NCBI RefSeq assembly: GCF_900541605.1
Contig: NZ_UQKJ01000009.1
Location: 1-33,877 of the forward strand
Origin: an uncultured Dialister sp.
GTDB taxonomy: Bacteria; Bacillota; Negativicutes; Veillonellales; Dialisteraceae
Length of the DNA stretch: 33,877 bases
Reading direction: 5' to 3'
The position numbers were made by a program, and so were the translations under genes. The notes beneath the pieces are model-generated. The model searched no databases, was not told the origin of the DNA, and saw only the letters and a list, made by a program, of their open reading frames with translations. Positions within the stretch are counted from its first letter, which is position 1. Each line of letters begins with the position of its first letter. Shown in pieces: positions 1-7,059 of this stretch.

Positions 1-53
1 GCATAAAAATCCAAGAATGAAATCTGACAACGATTTAATCAGTGCTTCCTTAA
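1..53. repeat. Right end of a MITE-like element (truncated by window edge)
   Basis: This stretch matches the right arm of the complete element at 14349-14513 (positions 14462-14513) with only a few substitutions. It ends in the same GCTTCCTTA terminus. The left part lies outside the window. It encodes nothing. Confidence 0.8.
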
Positions 54-340
54 ATCCATTATTACGATGGCATCAAACCGAAATCGTCATTTCGACCGGT
101 GGCAAGGGAACTGGATTCGTAGGGGGCCGTAGGCGACTGAGAATCCAGTGACACGCTTCCCCTCGGGTGGAAGCATGCCGGACGACGTTGCGGTCAGGAA
201 TCGCTACAGCTGCGATGAGTGGAGAAATCTCTCAGATGAATGACTATGAGGGTATTGCAGATTCGCTGCTGCAGGCGGAAGGGCGGAGGGACAGAGAACC
301 CTGGGAGCAACTTTAGCGAGAGCCCCCTCTGTCTGGTCGC
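54..340. repeat. Degenerate intergenic mosaic, no gene
   Basis: Positions 90-180 share words with the islands at 13340 and 14640 (a CTGGATT/AATCCAG inverted pair, GGCGACTGAGA, CACGCTTCCCCTCGGGTGG). The rest is low-similarity filler with no credible ORF: the short frames here have no ribosome-binding site and run through repeats. Confidence 0.5.
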
Positions 341-372
341 AAAAGGAAGGCGCTTTAATGGACAGAATAAGT

Positions 373-447
373 GTGCAAGTCCTGCATAGGACTTGCAAGT
401 CAGCCGTAAGTTGGCGTCTTTGCTGCACAATAAGACGCTTTCCTTTT
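373..447 (-). repeat. Two-hairpin structured repeat, copy 1
   Basis: Read on the minus strand this is the same roughly 75-nt unit as at 33388-33460 and 33750-33822. It starts AAAAGGAA, has a first hairpin (GCGTCTT pairing with AAGACGC) and a second hairpin with a TCCTATGCAGGA-type apex (375-396). Stem bases differ between copies but stay paired. A partial extra start of the unit lies in the opposite direction at 341-360, which gives the region inverted ends. Confidence 0.7.
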
Positions 448-478
448 ATCGGCTGGCCGATCAAATTGGACCAGACTT

Positions 479-500
479 GAACATCCTATGCAGGATGTTC
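479..500. repeat. Isolated hairpin of the TCCTATGCAGGA family
   Basis: Perfect 9-bp stem (GAACATCCT with AGGATGTTC) around ATGC. The apex matches the second hairpin of the two-hairpin repeat, while the lower stem differs but remains fully paired. Confidence 0.6.
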
Positions 501-554
501 ACTCTGCGGGCACCCCCCCCATAGATGGGGGAGGTTGGAAGTCGGCGGCGTAGC

Positions 555-676
555 CGCTGATAGATAGTCCCCCTTTTCAAAGGGGGGATGTCACGCCAGT
601 GACAGAGGGATTCTGAAGAAGTGCGGCGTAGCCGCGGAACCTCAATTCTCTTACCTCAAATCTCAATTCTTTCTTT
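555..676. repeat. Double-hairpin (CCCCC...GTGACAG) repeat plus CTCAATTCTC-type island end
   Basis: 567-610 is a degenerate copy of the two-hairpin module seen at 11438-11485 and 18824-18872: a C-rich/G-rich stem followed by a TGTCAC/GTGACA stem. 631-676 is the GCGGAACCTCAATTCTC-type island end that also occurs at 4166, 11496 and 12786. No gene is visible. Confidence 0.6.
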
Positions 677-693
677 TTAATCGTACCCACGAA

Positions 694-720
694 AAAAGAC
701 CCCGAAATCGGGGTCTTTTA
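694..720 (-). terminator. Rho-independent terminator of the CorA gene
   Basis: A perfect inverted repeat (AAAAGACCCCGA with TCGGGGTCTTTT) ends in T runs on both strands. It lies 7 bp past the stop of the minus-strand CorA gene. Confidence 0.9.
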
Positions 721-726
721 CATTGT

Positions 727-1677
727 TTACAGCATATCCTTTTTCCACAGGATGAAGGTGGCGATCATGGTCACCAGCACGCCGATGAGGATGACTTCCA
801 CGAATCCCAGGGGGGCATCGCCCCAGGGAACGGGCACATTGATACCCCATAGGCTGAAGATCAATGTGGGAATGGCCAGGATAATGGTGACGGAAGTCAG
901 GAATTTCATGATCTGGGACAGGCGGTTGGAGATGATGGAGGAGAAAGAATCCATCATGGACATCAGAATGTTTGTATAGATTTCTGCCATTTCCAATGCC
1001 TGCTTATTTTCAATGATTACATCTTCCAGGAGGTCCTCGTCTTCCTCGTACATCTTCAGGAGGGAATGGAGGGGACTGTTCCGGAGCCGCATGAGCCGTT
1101 CCATCACGTTTTCATTGGCGTGGAGGGCGAAGTTGAAGTAGGTCAGGGATTTCTGCAGTTCCAGCATGCGGAAAAGTTCCTTGTTCTGCAGGGATTTCCG
1201 GACCTGGTTTTCAATGACGTCGGTCTGCTTGTAGATCTGCTGCAGGAAAAACAGGAAGGACGAAGAGGCCTGGGACAGAATCTGGAACAGGAAACGGGTC
1301 TTCTTGTAGGTCTGGAAGGAAGCGAAGGAATTGCTGAGGAATTTCTGAATCACCGCATTCGATTCCAGGCATACCGTGATGAAGTACTGCCGGGTAATGA
1401 AGATGCCCAGCGGCAGGGCGTCGTAGGCATCGGTCTCCAGGACCACCGGCGTATTGACGACGACGAAAATGTAGTCATCTTCCAGCTCCACGTGGGACCG
1501 TTCTTCCCGGTCCAGTGCGGTCTGCAGGGAGTCCACGGGGATCCCGGTAAGCTGGTTCAGCTGGTTCAGTTCATCCGTATCCGGGGCGGCACAGTTAATC
1601 CATGAGCCCTTTTCCAGCTGCCCTAAAGGCACCTCACAGAGTACATGGTTTTCGTTATGTTTGTAAGCGCGAAGCAT
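727..1677 (-). CDS. corA: CorA-family magnesium/divalent cation transporter
   Basis: 316-residue member of the CorA (MIT) family. These are pentameric inner-membrane channels for Mg2+ or other divalent cations, with a large cytoplasmic N-terminal domain and two C-terminal membrane helices. The two helices are visible at roughly residues 257-278 and 290-310. The signature loop between them reads W-G-I-N-V-P instead of the canonical GMN, so Met is replaced by Ile. The start at 1677 is chosen because AAAGGGGG lies just upstream and because the longer frame would begin inside the -35 box of the promoter at 1709-1737. The gene is monocistronic, with its own promoter and terminator. Zn2+ efflux or Co2+ transport (ZntB-like) is possible because GIN-type loops are less well characterised; the family call is firm, the ion is not. 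Confidence 0.9.
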   Translation of the reverse strand: MLRAYKHNENHVLCEVPLGQLEKGSWINCAAPDTDELNQLNQLTGIPVDSLQTALDREERSHVELEDDYIFVVVNTPVVLETDAYDALPLGIFITRQYFITVCLESNAVIQKFLSNSFASFQTYKKTRFLFQILSQASSSFLFFLQQIYKQTDVIENQVRKSLQNKELFRMLELQKSLTYFNFALHANENVMERLMRLRNSPLHSLLKMYEEDEDLLEDVIIENKQALEMAEIYTNILMSMMDSFSSIISNRLSQIMKFLTSVTIILAIPTLIFSLWGINVPVPWGDAPLGFVEVILIGVLVTMIATFILWKKDML

Positions 1678-1708
1678 ACGGCCGCCCCCTTTCTTTTCTT
1701 CACATTTT

Positions 1709-1737
1709 ACTATAGTCAGAAAGGGAGATTCTGTCAA
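1709..1737 (-). promoter_or_regulatory. Promoter of the CorA gene
   Basis: On the minus strand a perfect TTGACA (1732-1737) is separated by 17 nt from TATAGT (1709-1714), about 32 nt upstream of the chosen start codon. Confidence 0.85.
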
Positions 1738-2033
1738 TGAAAAGGGGAGGAAATGGGAAGTGAAGGGACTGTAAAGTTTGTAAAGGGGAAAGGCAATGGG
1801 ACTACCGCCTCAGGTAAGCAAAGGTGCCTCCGGACGTTAATCAAGAATGAGGAATGGTGGTGCGGTGCATCCAAATGACAGGGCACCGCAGGGCCCGATC
1901 AGCTCAAGGCTCAAAGCCCCATACGTTCGCAGGTCTCTTAGCCACATGGCGCCGCAGGCTCACCATTTTTCCTGATTGCCAGCCGCTGGCAGCTAAAAGC
2001 CCCGCCCCAGTGACTCCAACCGTAAGTACCGTG
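1738..2033. repeat. Intergenic mosaic, no gene
   Basis: Contains shared island words: GAATGAGGAATGG (also near 14270), a CAGGGCCCGATCAGCTCAAGG stretch (similar at 13440), GGCGCCGCAGGCT, and a GCCAGCCGCTGGCAGCTA block similar to 14784-14813. The one ORF of 71 codons runs through these repeats and lacks a ribosome-binding site. Confidence 0.5.
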
Positions 2034-2067
2034 AAAAAAACGCACCTCCCAGGGGAGATGCGTTTTT
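2034..2067 (-). terminator. Terminator downstream of the phosphoethanolamine transferase; duplicate of the larA terminator
   Basis: Stem AAAACGCACCTCCC / GGGGAGATGCGTTTT with flanking A and T runs, so it can act on both strands. The hairpin is base-for-base the same as that at 4215-4250, at a constant offset of 2182 bp. Confidence 0.85.
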
Positions 2068-2075
2068 AGATTTTC

Positions 2076-2093
2076 TTATTTCTGATAGGGCAT
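2076..2093 (-). pseudogene. Remnant of the 3' end of a second larA-like gene
   Basis: On the minus strand this reads as the last five sense codons and stop of a LarA-like protein (M-P-Y-Q-K-stop, against V-P-Y-M-K-stop at the end of the intact larA). It sits at exactly the same distance from the duplicated terminator, and similarity stops just beyond. The simplest reading is a leftover of a duplicated larA end, but the match is short. Confidence 0.45.
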
Positions 2094-2148
2094 GAGGGCA
2101 GAGTAAAAATTATAGCGTCATAGCATTGCTGAATCTATAAAAAGTTAG

Positions 2149-3939
2149 TTATTTGGGACTTTTTATTGGTTGGATTTCCTTTTTCCCATAGAGAGTACGG
2201 AAACGAGAAGAATCAGCATCATATGTATCTGCCGTTAAGTCATTATTCGGCTCATCAATGGAATCTGTTTGAATGTGCATGATGCCAAGCATGGTGTTGA
2301 AAATCAGATCATTGGTAAAGCAGCTGTCACTGTGAGATTTTAAGGTTTGGAAGGTTTTGCTGTATTGGTGGATGTAATTGGGAGAAAAGAACATATACAT
2401 GGGAATATAGGTCATGGGATAGACAAAGCTGCTGGCATCATGGGCCAGTCCCTGGTCAACGGCATCGGTGTGATCTGAGAAGTAAACCATACCCTGGAAA
2501 TCAGGGAAGCCCTTTACGGTGTCATAAATCTTAGACACCACATAATCGTTGTACAGGATGCTGTTATCATAGGAATCTATTACTTTTCCTCGCCCGTTAA
2601 ATTTCTGGAAATCATGGGGATAGCGGTCTTCATAGCTTCCGTGATTTCCCATGAGGTGGACAACGATGAGCATCTTATCGTATTTTTTGATGCTGTTCAG
2701 GCCATTAATGACTTTTTCGTCATAAAAATTGGTTTTTGTTGTTTCTCCTACATTCTTGTTAAACCATTTCTGCTGCTCTGCCTCCGATGCAATGACAGTA
2801 ATTGGAGTGTCCCAGGCACTGTATTGAACCTGGTTAGAAATCCAGACTGTATGGTAACCGGCAGCTTTGGCAACTTCCAGAATAGAAACTGCATTTTCTA
2901 AGGAAAGGGAATTGTACTGGTTCTTGGCAGTCAAGGCATATGTCAGGACAGGCACTGTATGGGTATGACAGGAATAGGCCTGGGTGAAACGGATGAAGTC
3001 CGGATTATTATCCAATTGCTCGGAAAGCCAGGGCGTGGTGTCGCGATCATAACCATAGGCACCCATATAAAGGCGATTCTGGGATTCTCCAATAACAAGA
3101 ACGTAAATCCCCTTTTCCTCAGTATTGCGTGGTTGGATATTTTGGTTAATCGCAGACTCCCGCTTTATCTTATTTTCAGCAAAACCATTATATTTCTTTA
3201 CATAGACCTGTGTTTCACTGACCAGCTGTTGCAGGGGGCTTTGTTTTGCGGCATGTATTACAAGAATTGCAGAAGACAGGAACAGGAATATGCTGGCAGC
3301 AGCAAAATAGCGGGTATGCCTGTTGGATATGATGGGGAACCCGCCAGCCAGAAGATGGCGGCAGAAAAAATAAAATGCTCCAAGGACAAATAAGGTGCAG
3401 AGTATTCCAATCCAATGAAAATGGTCTTTCAGATAACTCCATGCCTCAGCTGGATTTGTCTGCAGTACAGCCATCATGGTATCTGCATGGGGCCAGCTCC
3501 CGGAAACAAAATAGTAAAACCAGAGAAGGCCGGCGGGCATCAGGAACAGGAAAAGACTAAGAAAAAGGTAAACTTTTCGAACAGGGTTCTGTGGAAGAAA
3601 TAGATAAATCAGAAATAGCAGTCCGTAAGTACCGGTAAATAATCCAATATACTGGTAGCATTCAGCAGGAGATACAGACTCACCGGATAATGGACGAATT
3701 GCCAGGGAAGAAACAGCGATCAAAAGCGGAATCCAAAGGCTTATTTTATACTTTCGGAGGGGGTAAAAGTTCAAAATCAATGCGGATAAGACAGCTGACA
3801 ATAGGAGAGATTTTCTCTCATATCGGAATGAAATGGTACCGGTTAACAGCCAGGAAAAAATGAATTCCAGACATAAAAAAATAAGGGCAGAAAGTATAAA
3901 ATGGTAAAATTGCTTGTTTCTTATAGAGCTTAAAGTCAT
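2149..3939 (-). CDS. Phosphoethanolamine transferase, EptA/CptA-like sulfatase-fold enzyme
   Basis: 596 residues. Such enzymes sit in the inner membrane with a periplasmic catalytic domain and move phosphoethanolamine from phosphatidylethanolamine to lipid A or LPS core sugars. About five hydrophobic helices fill residues 12-230 (near 12-32, 45-60, 68-82, 98-115, 122-146, 175-192 and 212-229 are hydrophobic). The catalytic domain follows: Glu285 in GES, nucleophile Thr328 in SCHTHT, Asp489-His490 in FSDH and His500, matching the metal and nucleophile set of the EptA/MCR family. The interhelix D..MAVLQTNP segment (153-163) is also typical. The gene is visibly richer in A+T than its neighbours, which suggests transfer. 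It lies alone between duplicated terminators. A lipoteichoic acid synthase was considered but fits the motifs less well. The acceptor sugar or lipid cannot be told. Confidence 0.85.
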   Translation of the reverse strand: MTLSSIRNKQFYHFILSALIFLCLEFIFSWLLTGTISFRYERKSLLLSAVLSALILNFYPLRKYKISLWIPLLIAVSSLAIRPLSGESVSPAECYQYIGLFTGTYGLLFLIYLFLPQNPVRKVYLFLSLFLFLMPAGLLWFYYFVSGSWPHADTMMAVLQTNPAEAWSYLKDHFHWIGILCTLFVLGAFYFFCRHLLAGGFPIISNRHTRYFAAASIFLFLSSAILVIHAAKQSPLQQLVSETQVYVKKYNGFAENKIKRESAINQNIQPRNTEEKGIYVLVIGESQNRLYMGAYGYDRDTTPWLSEQLDNNPDFIRFTQAYSCHTHTVPVLTYALTAKNQYNSLSLENAVSILEVAKAAGYHTVWISNQVQYSAWDTPITVIASEAEQQKWFNKNVGETTKTNFYDEKVINGLNSIKKYDKMLIVVHLMGNHGSYEDRYPHDFQKFNGRGKVIDSYDNSILYNDYVVSKIYDTVKGFPDFQGMVYFSDHTDAVDQGLAHDASSFVYPMTYIPMYMFFSPNYIHQYSKTFQTLKSHSDSCFTNDLIFNTMLGIMHIQTDSIDEPNNDLTADTYDADSSRFRTLYGKKEIQPIKSPK

Positions 3940-3996
3940 GATTCTCCACTAGTGTATTATTTAATGAATGAATTAGGTAATAAAATAATCTATTGT

Positions 3997-4026
3997 ATAA
4001 TACACCGTATGGACATGATATGTAAA
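3997..4026 (-). promoter_or_regulatory. Likely promoter of the phosphoethanolamine transferase gene
   Basis: Minus strand: TTTACA (4021-4026), 18-nt spacer, TATTAT (3997-4002), in an AT-rich stretch about 60 nt before the start codon. GGAG lies only 4 nt before that ATG. Confidence 0.55.
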
Positions 4027-4214
4027 GGAACTGTAAACTAATAATTGGATAGAGATTGGGAAATTGGTGCTATGGGCAAAGTGGCTATTACGGATAAGAT
4101 CGCTTCCAAAGACTGGTTTACTGACGTCTGACGGTCTGACCATCTGATGTCTTGCTGGCGTCGAAGCTGCGGGACCTCAATTTCCTTCACTCAATTTTCA
4201 AATCTTCTTTTATC
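4027..4214. repeat. Intergenic stretch ending in a CTCAATTTCC-type island end
   Basis: 4120-4150 has GACGTCTGACGGTCTGAC words, and 4166-4212 is a copy of the GCGGGACCTCAATTCTC...CAAATCT island end. No gene is seen. Confidence 0.55.
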
Positions 4215-4250
4215 AAAAAAAACGCACCTCCCAGGGGAGATGCGTTTTTT
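4215..4250 (-). terminator. Terminator of larA
   Basis: Same hairpin as at 2034-2067 (AAAACGCACCTCCC / GGGGAGATGCGTTTTTT), 8 bp past the larA stop codon. Confidence 0.9.
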
Positions 4251-4257
4251 GATTTCC

Positions 4258-5559
4258 TTATTTCATATAGGGCACAATGGCGGCGCAGTGGGGCATGACG
4301 GTGATGGTGTAGTCTTTCTTTCCTTCGTCTGCCAGAATTTTCTGGGCCAGCTGCCAGGCTTCTTCCACCGTGGCCACGGGGGTCTGGTTTGTCTTTTTGA
4401 TGGCTTCGAAGTTTTCCGGCTTCGTCACGAGGATGATGTGGTACCGGTGGGTCATGCAGAACAGGTTGAAAGCCACGAAGAAGGGAATGGTGAAATGCTG
4501 GCGCAGGGCCTTTTCCATATCCGCTTCCGTGTCGTACTTGAAGCTTCCCAGGTATGCCGGCGGTTCATAGATATCGCTGGCTTCCATGATGGCGATGATG
4601 ATGCCCCCTTCTTTGGTGACCACATCGGAGGGATCATAGCACTTGCAGCCCTGGTACAGGGAAACGTCCTTCGGATAGCCGCCGGCGCAGGCGAAAGCCA
4701 CGTCGCATTTGGCTTTGAAGGGCACCTTCTGGATGCGGTAGACGATCTTCGTCCCTTCCAGCCAGGCCTTGTAGGGGTCGCCGCCCACCATGTTGCAGAT
4801 CTTTCCTTCGGAGTTCACGATGGAATGGACGAGGAAGCAGGGTTTAATCATATCGCAGGCTTCCTGCATATCATCGGATACGGGGTTGTTTTCCAGGAGG
4901 GTGGAACGGGTCTGCGGGTTGATGCCGCTGCCGAATTTTTCACCCAGCGCATGGCAGTGGTTGATCTGGATGGTATCGTCGCCGGCCACTCCTGGGAGAA
5001 TCAGTTTCCGGCCGCCGCCGTAGCCTGCAAAGAGGTGGGTGGTGATGCCATCGATGATGATGACCTTGTCCGCTTCTACGGCGTGTTTATTCAGCCATAC
5101 CGGAGTGCCCCGGGAGGTATCGCCCACGTGGACGAGCTCATCCTTATTGAGGCAGTGGTGCTGGTAGAGTTTTACCCGCTTCGTCAGCTCTTCGCCTACC
5201 ACGGCGATATCTTCTTCGTGGGTCTGTTCCCGGTGGGTGCCCTGGGCGAAGAGGATGCAGATGTCATCATCCGGGATGCCGGCCAGGTTCAGCTCATTCA
5301 CCACGTGAATGACGAACTGGTCTGAATGGTTCCAGGTACGGGTGACATCGGCGCAGACGATGCAGACCTTGTCTCCTTTGGATACCACTTCCTGCAGCGG
5401 CTTGCTTCCGATAGGATGCCGCATGCACTGGATGGTCGCTTCCTTTACGTCACAGGCGGGCGTAGGATTTCCTTCCAGCACGTCCAGGATGTGTTCTTCC
5501 GGCAGTTTCACTTTCTGTGTGGTGTGGCCGAAACCGAATTCGAATTCCTTGAGTGCCAT
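4258..5559 (-). CDS. larA: LarA-family nickel-pincer racemase (lactate racemase or paralogue)
   Basis: 433 residues, the normal length for LarA (DUF2088). LarA interconverts D- and L-lactate using a covalently bound nickel-pincer nucleotide. The whole active-site set is present: Asp71 and Arg74 in ADVTR, His109 in GTHRE, His175 in TTHLFAGYGGGRK, the cofactor-bearing Lys185, and His201 in NH. AAGGGGGAA lies 7 nt upstream of the ATG. It is a single-gene unit with its own terminator. LarB, LarC and LarE, which make the cofactor, are not in the window, so they must be elsewhere if the enzyme is active. Many LarA homologues racemise or epimerise other 2-hydroxy acids, so the substrate is open although the fold and chemistry are clear. 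Confidence 0.85.
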   Translation of the reverse strand: MALKEFEFGFGHTTQKVKLPEEHILDVLEGNPTPACDVKEATIQCMRHPIGSKPLQEVVSKGDKVCIVCADVTRTWNHSDQFVIHVVNELNLAGIPDDDICILFAQGTHREQTHEEDIAVVGEELTKRVKLYQHHCLNKDELVHVGDTSRGTPVWLNKHAVEADKVIIIDGITTHLFAGYGGGRKLILPGVAGDDTIQINHCHALGEKFGSGINPQTRSTLLENNPVSDDMQEACDMIKPCFLVHSIVNSEGKICNMVGGDPYKAWLEGTKIVYRIQKVPFKAKCDVAFACAGGYPKDVSLYQGCKCYDPSDVVTKEGGIIIAIMEASDIYEPPAYLGSFKYDTEADMEKALRQHFTIPFFVAFNLFCMTHRYHIILVTKPENFEAIKKTNQTPVATVEEAWQLAQKILADEGKKDYTITVMPHCAAIVPYMK

Positions 5560-5645
5560 AGTAATTCCCCCTTATTCACCGGGCCCTGCCAGGGAGGAGT
5601 CCGGAAAAATGAAAAATTCACATTCTGTATGGATTTGTATCTTTC

Positions 5646-5651
5646 ATTATA
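5646..5651 (-). promoter_or_regulatory. -10 box of the larA promoter
   Basis: Perfect TATAAT on the minus strand, about 90 nt upstream of the larA start. The -35 is weak (TACAGG at 18 nt), hinting at an activator. The leader between contains a CCCTGGCAGGG hairpin. Confidence 0.5.
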
Positions 5652-5772
5652 GCACGTCTGCAGGGATTTCCTGTATTTCCAAAAAATCATAATTTCTCAA
5701 AAAAATCATGACATGAAAAACAGTTGGATAACGGATGAGCAAATTAGACAGATTCTTAATGATTTCTCTCTA

Positions 5773-5802
5773 TTGGACTTAAATCTTATTTTATAAGATA
5801 AT
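5773..5802 (+). promoter_or_regulatory. Putative pilus-operon promoter with internal palindrome
   Basis: TTGGAC (5773-5778), 18-nt spacer, GATAAT (5797-5802). Between and overlapping them is a perfect 7-3-7 palindrome, ATCTTAT-TTT-ATAAGAT (5783-5799), which would be a good repressor site. Confidence 0.5.
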
Positions 5803-6047
5803 TAAGGAAATGTTCTCCCTGCCGGACGGAGAAGCCTTTTCCCGGGGGCCATGGCAGGAAGAAAATCGTAAAATGCGTACCATATCCTATGAATGGGGAT
5901 ATCAACAGGATTCGGCCCCTCCCGGGGAAGGAGGACAGGAACAGGAGCTGGTTATGCCGGATCGCTTCGTCCGTTCGGACATTTCTTTGAATTCATTTCA
6001 TAAATCCACAATGGAAACCCGATGTGAAAAACAGGGAGAGTGTACTC
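5803..6047 (+). other. Long structured leader of the pilus operon
   Basis: About 240 nt between the putative promoter and the pilin start. Hairpins can be drawn at 5819-5857 (CCTGCC/GGCAGG), at 5918-5931 (CCCC/GGGG) and at about 5969-5980 (GTCCG/CGGAC). I do not find the conserved core of a cyclic-di-GMP riboswitch. An overlapping 120-codon frame has no credible ribosome-binding site and runs out of frame into the pilin gene. Confidence 0.35.
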
Positions 6048-6440
6048 ATGAAAGAAGATGTAAAGAAAAGAAAAAGAAAAGGCTTCATGCTTTTAGAGCT
6101 TATTATAGTCGTTGCAATCATCGGAATCCTGGCGGCGGTGGCCATGCCCAATCTCGTAGGCTTCACCGATGAAGCCAAGGTAGCGCGGATCCAGTCAGAC
6201 CTTTCGGCTATCGGTACAGCAGCAGAAGTGTACTATACGAAGAAGGGAACCTATCCGGAATCCACAGCGGTCCTTGTGGCAGAGAACTTATTGAAGTCAG
6301 AGCCTCAGCCACCGGATACGGTAAAGTATACGATTGATAAAACCACTGGCGAAGCAACTGCTACATTCAAAAATGTGACCTATTCTTCCTTTGGTAAAAA
6401 AGCAGGGACAACTTCTGGAGGAACTACTACTAGTAATTAA
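6048..6440 (+). CDS. Type IV pilin / pseudopilin (PilA/PilE/GspG-like)
   Basis: 130 residues. The short basic leader MKEDVKKRKRKG is followed by the class III cleavage site G|F-M-L-L-E with Glu at +5, then the hydrophobic helix ending VAIIGILAAVAMP, as in major pilins and GspG. After the helix comes EAKVARIQSDLSAIGTA and a Y-Y-T-K-K-G-T-Y-P motif typical of the GspG/pilin globular start. The tail is Ser/Thr/Gly rich and there is no C-terminal disulfide pair. GGGAGAG lies 7 nt before this ATG; an in-frame GTG at 6024 has no such site. It is the first gene of the pilus operon, after a long leader, so it is probably the major subunit. Confidence 0.9.
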   Translation: MKEDVKKRKRKGFMLLELIIVVAIIGILAAVAMPNLVGFTDEAKVARIQSDLSAIGTAAEVYYTKKGTYPESTAVLVAENLLKSEPQPPDTVKYTIDKTTGEATATFKNVTYSSFGKKAGTTSGGTTTSN

Positions 6441-6474
6441 AAACTTATTAATTTGTTTTCAGGAGTAGAACACC

Positions 6475-7059
6475 ATGAATACAGCAGAGGGGGCAGGAGG
6501 AAGAAACTGGGACCGCCTGTGGCAGGGGAAGACGTGTCTTTTCCTGTGGACTGCGGCGGCAGCGGCATACGGCTTTTCCCTTTGGGCGGGACTGGCCTTT
6601 CTTTCTCCTGTCCCTTTCCTGCTGCTCCTTGGCCTGGCGGCCCTGGAAGACTGGGACACCGGCTACATTTCCGATGGCTGGAGCCTGCTTCTGGCGGTGA
6701 CCGGCCTTATTTCCGCATGGGCCCGGCAGGATGTGGCGGCAAGTATCCTGTCGGCGGCCCTCTGCTTTCTTGTTTATTTCCTTTTATATATGATTTCGCG
6801 AAAATCTTTGGGGACAGGGGATATCCTTTTATCCACCGCCGCCGCCTTCTGGCTGGCTCCGGTTTCCTGTCTCTTTTTTATATGGCTTTCTTCGGTAACC
6901 GCCGCCCTGGCCCTGGGGGCAGCGGCCCTGGCAGGAGGGGCGGGGATTGGCAGGGAAGTACGGTTTGGACCGTTTATTGCACTGGGAGGGGTGGCAGCCT
7001 ATGGACTGGAAAAGACGGGACTACTCTCTGTCCTCACGGCCTGGCTTCTTGCTGGCTGA
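6475..7059 (+). CDS. Prepilin peptidase, catalytic core only (A24 family)
   Basis: 194 residues, nearly all hydrophobic helices. It carries the two aspartates of type IV prepilin peptidases: Asp59 in LEDWDTGYISD and Asp116 in GTGD. The G-P-F-I-A-L-G motif near the C-terminus is also typical. It would cleave the leader peptides of the five prepilin-like proteins around it at the inner membrane. It lacks the N-terminal methyltransferase domain and Cys pairs of full-length PilD, so N-methylation must be done by another protein or not at all. AGGAG is 8 nt before the ATG. The next gene starts inside it. Confidence 0.85.
   Translation: MNTAEGAGGRNWDRLWQGKTCLFLWTAAAAAYGFSLWAGLAFLSPVPFLLLLGLAALEDWDTGYISDGWSLLLAVTGLISAWARQDVAASILSAALCFLVYFLLYMISRKSLGTGDILLSTAAAFWLAPVSCLFFIWLSSVTAALALGAAALAGGAGIGREVRFGPFIALGGVAAYGLEKTGLLSVLTAWLLAG

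Noticed and set aside
194..464. Two ORFs of 78 and 86 codons at the left end
   Set aside because: They run through repeat units that recur at 33.4-33.8 kb and have no translation signals.
1066..1605. 179-codon plus-strand ORF opposite corA
   Set aside because: Antisense shadow; corA has promoter, ribosome-binding site and terminator on the other strand.
2149..3939. Lipoteichoic acid synthase
   Set aside because: The GES...SCHTHT...FSDH arrangement and the D..MAVLQTNP interhelix motif fit phosphoethanolamine transferases better.
4147..5325. 392-codon plus-strand ORF opposite larA
   Set aside because: It is the antisense shadow of a gene with a full set of LarA active-site residues, and its translation shows no recognisable domain.
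5803..6047. Cyclic-di-GMP riboswitch before the pilin gene
   Set aside because: The conserved GEMM core sequences could not be found in the leader.
5810..6172. 120-codon ORF upstream of and overlapping the pilin gene
   Set aside because: Weak AAGGAA site too close to the ATG, no known domain, and it reads into the pilin gene in the wrong frame; better explained as the operon leader.
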